Positions 26,383 through 33,474 of a stretch of 49,246 nt of DNA are shown here, in pieces. This DNA comes from a virus, in the IMG/VR virus record IMGVR_UViG_3300021373_001471, positions 1 to 49,246 of that record. One strand, written 5' to 3'. The position numbers and the translations under genes were made by a program. Positions within the stretch are counted from its first letter, which is position 1, and each line of letters opens with the position of its first letter. The notes under the pieces were generated by a model, which made no database searches, had not been told where the DNA came from, and worked only from the letters and a program-made list of their open reading frames with translations.

Positions 26383-26622
26383 TTAATCCTCATAAAATCG
26401 TGTGATTGTCCCTTGACTAGTCCTACCACGATTGATTAGGTTTAGTCCTTGTGCTTCTGCTTCTAACTTTTCCTTTAGAGGTGGTGTTAAAAGTCTCTTT
26501 GCACTTTCGGGTTCTAAATTGTTATTCTCACATACTTTAATAATTGCAGACATTACATCTACACCTTTACCACGTGATAGAATTTTTTCAACTTGTTCAG
26601 TAAATTCTTTTCTACTTATCAT
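26383..26622 (-). CDS. 33: Late transcription co-activator gp33
   Basis: 79 residues, shorter than T4 gp33 (112) but like marine T4-like versions. In T4, gp33 binds the RNA polymerase beta flap and connects the gp45 clamp and the late sigma gp55. The core GVDVMSAIIKVCENNNLEPE followed by SAKRLLTPPLKEKLEAEAQG matches the T4 pattern NGFIIEKMVEEFGMSYLEA...AKFIPSGIIEKIQSEAIDEN. The gp59-gp33 neighbourhood is conserved with T4. Its presence agrees with the TATAAATA promoters in this window. Confidence 0.82.
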   Translation of the reverse strand: MISRKEFTEQVEKILSRGKGVDVMSAIIKVCENNNLEPESAKRLLTPPLKEKLEAEAQGLNLINRGRTSQGTITRFYED

Positions 26623-26972
26623 TATATTAAATTTATTGGAGCGTGTTCTACTTCCTCACCATCATCAAAGTTTTCAATCCAATCCATCATGACTCTATAG
26701 TATGCATAGTATGTTGGACTATGTCCATTCATATCCATACCTTGTCCATCTTCTGAATAAGGTGTTTCTAAGTAATCAATAAGTGCTTGACATTCGTCTA
26801 AGTGGACTTCAGTAAGTTCTTCTTCACTTCCTATTTCAAGATACTCTAACATATTGTCATATGCACTATCGTATGCTTGTTGATGAATCCAATCATCTGC
26901 TTTATGAAATATCTTACCCCAATTCCAATCTTGTTTTAGAGTAAACTTCTCTTCGTTATAAAAATCTGCCAT
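26622..26972 (-). CDS. Acidic hypothetical protein
   Basis: 116 residues, acidic and aromatic-rich (NWGKIFHKADDWIHQQAYDS, then YLEIGSEEELTEVHLDECQA and YYAYYRVMMDWIENF). No membrane segment or known motif. Shares a one-base overlap with gp33 downstream and lies 2 nt after the next acidic protein, so it is co-transcribed with the replication/late-switch genes. Function not recognised. Confidence 0.7.
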   Translation of the reverse strand: MADFYNEEKFTLKQDWNWGKIFHKADDWIHQQAYDSAYDNMLEYLEIGSEEELTEVHLDECQALIDYLETPYSEDGQGMDMNGHSPTYYAYYRVMMDWIENFDDGEEVEHAPINLI

Positions 26973-26973
26973 A

Positions 26974-27432
26974 TTAAAACCTCAAGTTATATCTGTTCTC
27001 AGGGTCAACTTCATCTACTTGTAATGGTAAATTAAAGAAGTGTTCTGCATCCCACGAATCATAATTATTTTCCCAAAACCAGTCGTGTCCTTCTTCTTCG
27101 ACACCTTCTAGTATTGCATCTTCGTCTGCTTCACTACCTTCTGCAAGGTGAACATAAACATCACGTCCACACTCATCAAAAGACTCCACAAATTCATTCT
27201 CTTCAAACTCACAAGGTTCCATAAAATCCTGTTGTGAATCTTCTGACATATATCCTTCTAACAATTCTTTTTCTTCTTCATTAGTAATCTTTATGATATA
27301 TGCACCACTTCTCCAAAGTGATTCAATGACAACTCTATCTTCACTATCGTTATCTTTAAACACTTCACGTTCAGTATACGACTTTTTAAATTTAGGATAT
27401 ATCGTATACTCTTTTCCTACTTCTATTTCCAT
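26974..27432 (-). CDS. Highly acidic hypothetical protein
   Basis: 152 residues with very many Glu/Asp in the second half (EEKELLEGYMSEDSQQDFME, GSEADEDAILEGVEEEGHDW). The first 45 residues look like a beta strand/turn domain (VGKEYTIYPKFKKSYTERE). Strongly negative phage proteins of this size often mimic DNA to block host nucleases or polymerase factors; that is speculation here. Located directly after the RecB-like nuclease gene (1-nt gap). Confidence 0.68.
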   Translation of the reverse strand: MEIEVGKEYTIYPKFKKSYTEREVFKDNDSEDRVVIESLWRSGAYIIKITNEEEKELLEGYMSEDSQQDFMEPCEFEENEFVESFDECGRDVYVHLAEGSEADEDAILEGVEEEGHDWFWENNYDSWDAEHFFNLPLQVDEVDPENRYNLRF

Positions 27433-27433
27433 A

Positions 27434-28102
27434 TTATACTCCGTGTAAATTTCTATATCGATTTCTTAAATCGTATAGTTTGTCTACATAATCTAAAGGG
27501 TCTGCATCAAAGATTTGAACCCCACCACCGTCAACTGCTACAATTGCAACAATATCCTCAACAACTTCTCCAGTAAGTTCCTCAACCATGATTGCATATG
27601 CAGTCATCTGATGGAACCATGGGTCTGCCATGTATTCTTCTTTATATTTTGAACTTGTTTTAAAATCTATTATGCAAAGTCTACTATCTAGTATACCAAC
27701 ACAATCCACTTGTCCTGCCATTTGTAGTGAGTCACTATACATACCTGCTTCTAATGCAAAAGGTGTTATCTCATCTAGTATAGGTTGAACTGCATTGAAC
27801 ATAGATTTATCTAATACATTTTCAAACACTAGTTCTTCTTCTTGTCTTAGATATTGTTCAAAAAGAGAATGCATTTTAGTTCCTCTTTTTGCTGCTTGGG
27901 TTGATATTTTGTTTGCAGTCTCTTCACCTACTCGTTCTCTCCACAACTTAATGTGGTCTCTTGTAAGTAGTCCAGTGACTGTAGTGACACTTGGATATCT
28001 CTGACCTTCGGGAGTCTGATAGAAACGTTTACCGTTCTCCTGCACACGAGTCATTGACTCCTGTAGACTTTCTAAGTCATATAATGATAATTGATTTTCC
28101 AT
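27434..28102 (-). CDS. PD-(D/E)XK exonuclease, RecB/Cas4-like
   Basis: 222 residues with the full motif series of RecB-type nucleases: RGTKMHSLFE (73-82, the His before the core), GQVDCVGI (130-137, catalytic Asp133), IIDFKTSS (144-151, Asp146 and Lys148) and QMTAYAIMVEE (165-175, the QxxxY motif). Such single-domain nucleases act on DNA ends in phage recombination, packaging or host DNA turnover. The N-terminal 40 residues (RFYQTPEGQRYPSVTTVTGL) resemble the typical start of this phage family. Sits in the replication operon upstream of gp33/gp59. Confidence 0.85.
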   Translation of the reverse strand: MENQLSLYDLESLQESMTRVQENGKRFYQTPEGQRYPSVTTVTGLLTRDHIKLWRERVGEETANKISTQAAKRGTKMHSLFEQYLRQEEELVFENVLDKSMFNAVQPILDEITPFALEAGMYSDSLQMAGQVDCVGILDSRLCIIDFKTSSKYKEEYMADPWFHQMTAYAIMVEELTGEVVEDIVAIVAVDGGGVQIFDADPLDYVDKLYDLRNRYRNLHGV

Positions 28103-28120
28103 AATATAGATTACAGTATA

Positions 28121-28429
28121 CTACTTGATACCCTGTAAGTCAACATGTTTTTTGATTGTTTCTCTAGTCTTGACTTCTTTACTAGATTTTCTATGATACC
28201 TTTCACCCATAGGTGAATCGACATGATTAGAACCAATTTTTTGTAGAACGTCATTGAATCCACCGTCAACTTTTACTCGGTCACCATGTCCGTGAACGGT
28301 CACTGGTGAACTTAATATCTGTTGTTTTAAGTGTGGATTATTTTCTTTGAATTCATCTAACTTAGTGTAAGACATTATATGTTCTTCAACTTCGTTTGTT
28401 TCGGTATTTAAAAAATCGTATGCAGGCAT
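28121..28429 (-). CDS. Conserved T4-like marine phage protein (MPxYDFxNTET family)
   Basis: 102 residues. The start MPAYDFLNTETNEVEEHIMS resembles the FmdB-type zinc-ribbon N-terminus in spacing, but no CxxC is present, so a zinc ribbon is unlikely. The C-terminal half GFNDVLQKIGSNHVDSPMGE and KSSKEVKTRETIKKH is conserved in many T4-like cyanophage proteins that I recognise as a family of unknown function. Overlaps the upstream gene by one base. Confidence 0.72.
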   Translation of the reverse strand: MPAYDFLNTETNEVEEHIMSYTKLDEFKENNPHLKQQILSSPVTVHGHGDRVKVDGGFNDVLQKIGSNHVDSPMGERYHRKSSKEVKTRETIKKHVDLQGIK

Positions 28430-28968
28430 TATGTGTTCATAAATTGTGGGACTGGTCTATCAGTCCATTTTGCAAAGTCTTTTTTGTAGACTGCATAGTA
28501 TTTATGGTATGCAGAAAGAGAGTCATTTTTAACTTTGACATCGTCAGGCATACACTGAGGTGGTTCTGACCATTCACCTAGTGTAATGTTCTTAGGTAAT
28601 TGGTCAAGTAAATCTCTGAGTTTAGTATCAGTCATATGAACCTTACCATATCGATAAGTGTATTCGTCACATAGATTAGTAAACATATCGTATGCATACT
28701 GATACTGAATCGCATTCTCTCTGACCCAACGTGTAGATGGGTGATTGATATGTGATGCTTTGTATAAGACACCGTCCATATTTGAGTTAGGTAATCTCCA
28801 CCTTTGAATTCTACGTCCACTAGATGAATCAGTGTATTGAGTTCCGTCTAACATTCTATGTGCAGTCGATAACATTTGTGCATATTCGATAATCATCTTT
28901 ACTACGTGTTTGTCACAATGTAGTGTTGCAGATACTTTAGGTTCTTCGTGTAAGTAAAATAAATTCAT
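28429..28968 (-). CDS. Conserved phage protein of unknown function (CDKHVVKM family)
   Basis: 179 residues. The N-terminal block LHCDKHVVKMIIEYAQMLST with AHRML, then INHPSTRWVRENAIQYQYAY, is found in many large phages of diverse hosts. It contains conserved His, Cys, Asp and Lys residues that could form an active site (C18-D19-K20-H21). The second half has PPQCMPDDVK...SAYHKYYAVYKKDFAKW. No function is established as far as I know. Overlaps the lysin gene by 4 nt. Confidence 0.78.
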   Translation of the reverse strand: MNLFYLHEEPKVSATLHCDKHVVKMIIEYAQMLSTAHRMLDGTQYTDSSSGRRIQRWRLPNSNMDGVLYKASHINHPSTRWVRENAIQYQYAYDMFTNLCDEYTYRYGKVHMTDTKLRDLLDQLPKNITLGEWSEPPQCMPDDVKVKNDSLSAYHKYYAVYKKDFAKWTDRPVPQFMNT

Positions 28969-29495
28969 TTGTAAAATACATGTTCGTTAATAACTACAGT
29001 CTCATTCAATGAGTCTGCCCAATATGGATATACCCATGTTGCATGATAGTGAGTCGCACCTTCAGTAATATCTCCATACTTAGATTGTACCACATCCCTT
29101 GCAATGTGCATAGAGGATAACCACGTTGCACTATCCACTGGTTCGTCTGACTTACCATCGCAGAACCAACTGAACTGACATTGATTCCTTATAGGAACCA
29201 TATTACCTTTCCAGTTTTCTTTCCACTTTGCATCATACACTACACCACATACGGTATCAGGATATGCATAATGTTCTACTCTATTGAGTACAACTTGTGA
29301 TACTGCAATCTTACCTGCAAGGGGTTGATTACCAGCTTCAAAATAAATGTTTTGTGCAAGACAATATATCTCATTGTTTTCATCGAATGCATGAACTTTA
29401 CTTGGTAAGAGTAAAACAAACATTAAGAAACCACCAAAAAACATTCCTGCAAGAAATGATTTATATAATGATTTTTCTTCGTGATAATATTTCAT
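28965..29495 (-). CDS. SleB-type cell wall hydrolase (endolysin) with N-terminal signal/anchor
   Basis: 176 residues. Residues 13-36 form a hydrophobic segment (SFLAGMFFGGFLMFVLLLPS) ending KVHA, a plausible signal or signal-anchor sequence. From 43 on is a Hydrolase_2/SleB domain: CLAQNIYFEAGNQPLAGKIA then VSQVVLNRV (probable catalytic Glu53), QCQFSWFCDGKSD, ATHYHATWVYPYWA. SleB-like enzymes are lytic transglycosylases acting on peptidoglycan. Export by the host secretion system would let it lyse without a classical holin, as in SAR-type endolysins. Because gp5 lacks its lysozyme domain, this is the only muralytic enzyme in the window. Confidence 0.88.
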   Translation of the reverse strand: MKYYHEEKSLYKSFLAGMFFGGFLMFVLLLPSKVHAFDENNEIYCLAQNIYFEAGNQPLAGKIAVSQVVLNRVEHYAYPDTVCGVVYDAKWKENWKGNMVPIRNQCQFSWFCDGKSDEPVDSATWLSSMHIARDVVQSKYGDITEGATHYHATWVYPYWADSLNETVVINEHVFYK

Positions 29496-29496
29496 A

Positions 29497-29676
29497 TTAC
29501 ACTCCCATTGTCATATGTTCATATCCATCGGGACAATCTTCTATCTTGTCTCCACAAATACAATACTCTTCCTCTTCACGAGTTGGAGCACCCATCATAG
29601 ACCTTACTTGGTCTTCAGTGAGTGTTTGTTCACCGTTTACTATTGATTGTTTTGCAAGTAATTTGTAAGTATTCAT
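29497..29676 (-). CDS. Small protein with CxC...C motif
   Basis: 59 codons from the ATG at 29676 to TAA at 29497: starts MNTYKLLAKQSIVNGEQTLT and ends EEEYCICGDKIEDCPDGYEH then MTMGV. An AGGAG box 6 nt upstream of the ATG decides the start. Cysteines at 39, 41 and 48 could bind a metal. Lies between the lipoprotein and lysin genes with 1-nt spacing upstream. Not recognised, but the ribosome-binding site and tight packing make it a real gene. Confidence 0.7.
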   Translation of the reverse strand: MNTYKLLAKQSIVNGEQTLTEDQVRSMMGAPTREEEEYCICGDKIEDCPDGYEHMTMGV

Positions 29677-29677
29677 A

Positions 29678-31408
29678 TTAGTCTCCTATTAAAGTTAAAC
29701 ATTCGTTTAGGGAATTATTCCCACTTGTATATGATACGGTATTTCTCGTAGCATTGTCAAGTGTTAAACAGTATTCACCAACAGTAGTAAAACTGTATAC
29801 GTAAGTGTAAGTAGTGTCAACCTTTTCTATCTGAAGTTCATCACCACCGTAAATATAACTCTGTAATGTATTTACATTATCTATTCCTTTAGGAATTGCA
29901 CTCAACTCAGAATACAAATCCATCACTTGAGTCAAGTCTCCATTCATTACAATGTTTTCTATATCATAATTTAAAAGATTGTTAGATGCATTCTTAATAA
30001 TCAAAACAGTATTGAGAGTAGGTTGGTCGGTATACCAATCTCTTATTCTAATTTGTTTACTTGTTTCGTTAAGAGATACTTGTCTATCGAATTGAGAATT
30101 AGTTTCTCTATCAGAGAACAATATAATCTCCTCTTCAACAGTTCTTAAATTACCATCTACATCATAGTCTTGTATTATAGAATCCTTAAGTGTAATGTCT
30201 ATGTCATCGTCAATGTAGTTTTCTGCAAACAGGTTAAGTGATTCCTCATAGAAATCTGCACTTTCAACTACGTTAATTAAATCCATAGACATGGGTTGGT
30301 TGTTTCTATCTAAAAGATTACCTTCACCATCAATAGTGATATTGTGAAAATAGAATCTTAAGATTTGTTGAAAGTTATCGATTGTGATACTACCATCTTC
30401 TTCATAGAAGATATCAGTTTCTAAACTAGTAAAGTTTGGATTAGATAACACGGTATCAATCATACCCTTACCCATGTATTGTTTAAGAGGTGAGTTTACA
30501 TTATCCTGTATGAGAGACTTGAGTGTCTCTGCAGTAGATAATATATCAACTATATTTTCTGCAATTGTTTGTTTATCAGTATCACCGTTTAATATAAAGT
30601 CATCATAAAAATAGATTGGGTCAATTCCATATGCATTTGATAATTGATTCATGACACCATCCATCTTTAGAAGAAGTTCTGACATCAAATCATTTGCATA
30701 TGCATCACAACTCTCATTGAATGGAAATGGTTGAACATTGAGTTCTTCTATAAAGTATTCTAACAAACTCAAAAAAGGTGTAATGTTAAAATCAACATCG
30801 GGTCTCCACCCACCGTATTCATAAAATGGAATATATGCCATTTCATATGCAGTTTCTACATAACCTCTCTCTGAATCGTATGCACCTATTGGAACTTCTG
30901 CTCTTATGAGTTTTTTACCATAATAACAACTTCCATCAATACCCTCATTCCATGGAGTGACATTATAAGTCTCCCACCATGGTGCAGGAGGATTGTCTCC
31001 ATAATGTCCTAGACTTTTGTAGTAGTTATAATCTTCTACTGTTTTTTTATCAAGAAACCAATAGTAATTGTCGGGTGGGTCTACAGTAATCTCTTGAGTG
31101 CAACCATTTTCATCTGCCTCAATACACTGTTGAAAAGGTTCAGTGACCCCAGTCCAAAATGCACTTTGTTCATTTTCGTCTTGGACACCGTTAAAATTCA
31201 AATCAACATAAACGTTTGCACCTTCAACATAACCGTCAATCACGGTAATCTTATTTACATGTTCATGTATATTAAAATTATTTACACTTGTAGACACTGG
31301 TGGACTTGAACTATTGTCAACTGGTGTAAGTGTTAACCCACCAGCACTTCCACCTCCACCACAACCTACTAACAAGAGTAGGGTAAGTAAACTAAACTGC
31401 TTCATCAT
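29678..31408 (-). CDS. Large phage-encoded lipoprotein
   Basis: 576 residues from the ATG at 31408, chosen because GGAG lies 7 nt upstream; a start at 31453 would put 15 extra residues before the signal peptide. MMKQFSLLTLLLLVGC is a classical lipoprotein signal with lipobox LVGC (Cys16), followed by a Gly/Ser linker. Residues about 56-83 (VIDGYVEGANVYVDLNFNGV then QDENE) match a repeat of proteobacterial surface lipoproteins, with a Ca-binding-like DxNxNGxxDxxE. The remaining ~490 residues are acidic with several Cys and no recognised domain; the C-terminus is beta-rich. The +2 residue is Gly, compatible with outer-membrane sorting. Such a gene could alter receptors or block superinfection; that role is inferred. 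Confidence 0.82.
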   Translation of the reverse strand: MMKQFSLLTLLLLVGCGGGGSAGGLTLTPVDNSSSPPVSTSVNNFNIHEHVNKITVIDGYVEGANVYVDLNFNGVQDENEQSAFWTGVTEPFQQCIEADENGCTQEITVDPPDNYYWFLDKKTVEDYNYYKSLGHYGDNPPAPWWETYNVTPWNEGIDGSCYYGKKLIRAEVPIGAYDSERGYVETAYEMAYIPFYEYGGWRPDVDFNITPFLSLLEYFIEELNVQPFPFNESCDAYANDLMSELLLKMDGVMNQLSNAYGIDPIYFYDDFILNGDTDKQTIAENIVDILSTAETLKSLIQDNVNSPLKQYMGKGMIDTVLSNPNFTSLETDIFYEEDGSITIDNFQQILRFYFHNITIDGEGNLLDRNNQPMSMDLINVVESADFYEESLNLFAENYIDDDIDITLKDSIIQDYDVDGNLRTVEEEIILFSDRETNSQFDRQVSLNETSKQIRIRDWYTDQPTLNTVLIIKNASNNLLNYDIENIVMNGDLTQVMDLYSELSAIPKGIDNVNTLQSYIYGGDELQIEKVDTTYTYVYSFTTVGEYCLTLDNATRNTVSYTSGNNSLNECLTLIGD

Positions 31409-31787
31409 ATCTTTCTCCATTATGATTGATACCATTTTGATTATAGTTATCAAGAATCATATCAACCACATCAGTTGCATAGATGGATTTACCACCTACG
31501 TGCCAGTCATACTCTTCTAATGGAGTTCCACTGGTTTTCCAATTATAGATAGTGACGGTCTCATATTCCCAATCGTCTCTATCGATTTCCTCAACGGTAT
31601 TTGCATCATACCACTTCGCATCTATGACCCATTCAGTCTGAACCTTCTCATAAGGGTCACCACTAGAAAAGGTTGGTGGGCCTAAGACTTCTCTAAGTCT
31701 ACTGTAAGTAGTAGTCTTATAACCCTGTAAACTAGTTCCACCCGAACACATATCGGGAGAACACACTTCGTAATCTTTTATTATCAT
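31392..31787 (-). CDS. Conserved phage hypothetical protein
   Basis: 131 residues; TYSRLREVLGPPTFSSGDPY, then EYETVTIYNWKTSGTPLEEY, DWHVGGKSIYATDVVDMIL. The WxVDxKW...TIYNWK...WHVGGKS pattern is shared by small proteins of many phages and looks like a compact beta-alpha fold, but no function is known to me. It has AGGAGAC before its ATG and its end overlaps the lipoprotein start by 17 nt, so the two are co-expressed. Confidence 0.72.
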   Translation of the reverse strand: MIIKDYEVCSPDMCSGGTSLQGYKTTTYSRLREVLGPPTFSSGDPYEKVQTEWVIDAKWYDANTVEEIDRDDWEYETVTIYNWKTSGTPLEEYDWHVGGKSIYATDVVDMILDNYNQNGINHNGERYDEAV

Positions 31788-31981
31788 ACTAAAAAGTCTC
31801 CTATTAAATTATTATAAATCTCATCTATTTTTTCGTGTGAGTACCAATCCTTACTAAAAGTCATAGTACTATTTGGAGTGGATATTACCCACTTCTCTGC
31901 AATCTCATGAACACATTGTAGATTGGATAACACGGTATGACCAAGTGTGTATCCAAACTCTGACCTAAGAATTGAAACCAT
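31784..31981 (-). CDS. Small hypothetical protein
   Basis: 65 residues, MVSILRSEFGYTLGHTVLSN then LQCVHEIAEKWVISTPNSTM. Overlaps both neighbours by 4 and 1 nt. It is part of the short operon started by the sigma70 promoter at 32376-32405. No motif recognised. Confidence 0.62.
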   Translation of the reverse strand: MVSILRSEFGYTLGHTVLSNLQCVHEIAEKWVISTPNSTMTFSKDWYSHEKIDEIYNNLIGDFLV

Positions 31982-32346
31982 TATGCAACCTCCTCTAGAT
32001 TGTTTATCTCAGAGACAAGGTCTTCTTCTGTACCTCTCCATGTTGGATGGTCGGGTGTATCAAAAGGTGAGTCTACCACCTTGATATCTGTAATGTAATC
32101 AAACGAACCTCTAAGTCCATTATATCTATTGACATGTTTCATGACAAGAGCAGCGACTGACGCTTCTGTAAGAGAGGGAACCTCATACATATATTCATCG
32201 TCCCAAGGTTCTTGAGTGACTTCAAAGTACACACAATACTCTGACCCACCTTTGAACTTATGGAAGTTAGTTCCATACTCCTCAAGGTTTTGGGTTTGAA
32301 TAATATACCATCTGGCATTTCCGTCTTTGATTGTCTGTAAACTCAT
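31981..32346 (-). CDS. Hypothetical early protein
   Basis: 121 residues, MSLQTIKDGNARWYIIQTQN and FKGGSEYCVYFEVTQEPWDD, with a C-terminal acidic helix. Preceded by GGAGACAAT and the strong promoter at 32376-32405, so it is probably expressed early. No known domain recognised. Confidence 0.65.
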   Translation of the reverse strand: MSLQTIKDGNARWYIIQTQNLEEYGTNFHKFKGGSEYCVYFEVTQEPWDDEYMYEVPSLTEASVAALVMKHVNRYNGLRGSFDYITDIKVVDSPFDTPDHPTWRGTEEDLVSEINNLEEVA

Positions 32347-32375
32347 ATTGTCTCCTTATTTCTCATCATGTTTAT

Positions 32376-32405
32376 AGTATACAAAAAAGTGCATAGCATT
32401 GTCAA
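32376..32405 (-). promoter_or_regulatory. Strong sigma70 promoter (early family)
   Basis: TTGACA (32405-32400), 18-bp spacer ending in CACTTTTTTG, TATACT (32381-32376) on the minus strand. Drives the 31981-32346 gene and probably the operon down to the lipoprotein. Spacer composition is shared with the promoters at 32821, 33438, 41299, 48379 and 47690. Confidence 0.85.
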
Positions 32406-32409
32406 GTGT

Positions 32410-32793
32410 TTACCTCAAGTAATCAGGGCCGTAAATTCTCATCGAATTAGGATTGATATCATACCCTTTGAAAAGGTTTCCTCTTGGTGCATTCAAGGCA
32501 GGAGTATTCCAACCTGCACACTTGAGAACGTCACCACTTTTGAAAGTGATTCCTGCAAGTCCTTTTTTGAATTCTTTTTTGTTAATAAAACCCCATGCAG
32601 AAGAAGGTCTTCCATCCTCTATAGAATAGATACGTATATATTTTCTTCCTTCAGAATAACCATGGGTTGTTCTACCACGAGTGTGTTCCCATCTTTCATG
32701 CATCGCATTTGTTAAGTCATCACATAGTTTTCCAACCAATAACATTAAGTCTTGTTCTTGGTTTACTTCATTTACTAGTTCTGATAATTTCAT
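32410..32793 (-). CDS. Hypothetical early protein
   Basis: 127 residues, MKLSELVNEVNQEQDLMLLV then GRKYIRIYSIEDGRPSSAWG, FKSGDVLKCAGWNTPALNAP. The central YIRIY...SAWGFINKKEFKKG stretch resembles small phage proteins of unknown function. AAGGAGACATT precedes the ATG and its own strong promoter (32821-32850) is upstream. Ends 5 nt from the next promoter, indicating a single-gene early unit. Confidence 0.68.
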   Translation of the reverse strand: MKLSELVNEVNQEQDLMLLVGKLCDDLTNAMHERWEHTRGRTTHGYSEGRKYIRIYSIEDGRPSSAWGFINKKEFKKGLAGITFKSGDVLKCAGWNTPALNAPRGNLFKGYDINPNSMRIYGPDYLR

Positions 32794-32820
32794 AATGTCT
32801 CCTTAATTTTCTATACTATT

Positions 32821-32850
32821 AGTATACAAAAAAGTGACACCCATTGTCAA
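32821..32850 (-). promoter_or_regulatory. Strong sigma70 promoter (early family)
   Basis: TTGACA (32850-32845), 18-bp spacer ending CACTTTTTTG, TATACT (32826-32821) on the minus strand. The last 10 bp of the spacer are identical to those of the promoter at 32376-32405. Confidence 0.85.
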
Positions 32851-32854
32851 GTTT

Positions 32855-32989
32855 TTAGAGACCTAATTTATCTTTTATTTTATCAATTAAACCGTCTTCT
32901 TCCCAAAACATTGGGGTGTTCATATGTGTTCCTACATATACCATTGAGACCATTAATAATCCCAAGAATGTAAAAAATAATGTTTCCAT
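32855..32989 (-). CDS. Small single-pass membrane protein
   Basis: 44 residues, from the ATG at 32989 (GGAGAGAAAG upstream) to TAA at 32855. METLFFTFLGLLMVSMVYVG is one hydrophobic helix, followed by an acidic/basic tail (FWEEDGLIDKIKDKLG). Too small for standard ORF calling. The ribosome-binding site, the hydrophobic segment and its fit between a promoter and a GC-rich leader support it. Function unknown; small phage membrane peptides often inhibit host proteins or modulate lysis. Confidence 0.65.
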   Translation of the reverse strand: METLFFTFLGLLMVSMVYVGTHMNTPMFWEEDGLIDKIKDKLGL

Positions 32990-33092
32990 CTTTCTCTCCT
33001 ATAAAAAGGGGGGTTGGGTCTCACACATCAATCGTGTAATACTTGTGGATTTTGTGATACTTGACCCTCACCCGTCCCCGAGTCTTGCGACC
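32990..33092 (-). other. Non-coding GC-rich leader
   Basis: About 100 bp between the 33093-33329 gene and the 44-residue gene, with no ORF and several G/C runs (GGGGACGGGTGAGGGTC on the minus strand; GGGTC can pair with GACCC near its end). Its 3' side reads CCCCCCTTTTTATAGGAG, where the TTTTATAGGA element (33006-32997) includes the next ribosome-binding site. Could be a terminator with read-through or a processed leader. Confidence 0.4.
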
Positions 33093-33329
33093 CTAAACTT
33101 TACCATCGAGATATCTAAGAACTGCAGTCTTTTCTATCTCATTAAAATCTTCTGTTGATTTAAACTTAGTCCATGTAGTTCCGAAGGTTATCATCTTATT
33201 ACCTGCAGTCACAGCTGCATTCCATAGTGTGAGAGACTCTTCGTCTTGACCATTAAATATCTCATTGTTCTCACATAGTGTGATAAGTTTTCTTCCTAGT
33301 TCTACATATGCCTTTTCAGTCGCATTCAT
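33093..33329 (-). CDS. Small hypothetical protein
   Basis: 78 residues, MNATEKAYVELGRKLITLCE then FGTTWTKFKSTEDFNEIEKT, helical, no motif recognised. AAGGAT lies before the ATG. It is immediately downstream of tRNA-Glu and probably shares its promoter. Confidence 0.62.
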   Translation of the reverse strand: MNATEKAYVELGRKLITLCENNEIFNGQDEESLTLWNAAVTAGNKMITFGTTWTKFKSTEDFNEIEKTAVLRYLDGKV

Positions 33330-33344
33330 TATCTATCCTTAAAT

Positions 33345-33419
33345 TGGTACCCTGTAGGAGAATCGAACTCCTGTTGCATGGATGAAAACCATGTGTCCTA
33401 ACCACTAGACGAACAGGGC
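33345..33419 (-). tRNA. tRNA-Glu (anticodon UUC)
   Basis: Complete cloverleaf on the minus strand. The acceptor GCCCTGT pairs with ACAGGGT. The D arm contains CGTCTAGTGGTTAGGACA. The anticodon stem is CATGG/CCATG with loop TTTTCAT (anticodon TTC), and the T arm is AGGAG/CTCCT with loop TTCGATT. It is 72 nt without and 75 nt with the encoded 3' CCA (33345-33347). GAA is a very frequent codon in these acidic, AT-rich phage genes, so the tRNA would support late translation. It has its own strong promoter at 33438-33467. Confidence 0.95.
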
Positions 33420-33437
33420 ATGTTTTATTACTCTGTT

Positions 33438-33467
33438 AGTATAGTAAAAAGTGAAGGGGATTGTAAA
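33438..33467 (-). promoter_or_regulatory. Strong sigma70 promoter for tRNA-Glu
   Basis: TTTACA (33467-33462), 18-bp spacer with CACTTTTTAC, TATACT (33443-33438) on the minus strand, ending about 18 bp before the tRNA 5' end. Same spacer type as the other early promoters. Confidence 0.8.
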
Positions 33468-33474
33468 GGGGTTT

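Noticed and set aside
28121-28429. FmdB zinc-ribbon regulator
   Set aside because: The N-terminal wording is similar, but the CxxC pairs that define the FmdB ribbon are absent.
29735-29770. TTGACA-like sequence on the minus strand near the end of the lipoprotein gene
   Set aside because: No -10 hexamer at an acceptable distance (a poor match at 16 bp) and it lies inside coding sequence.
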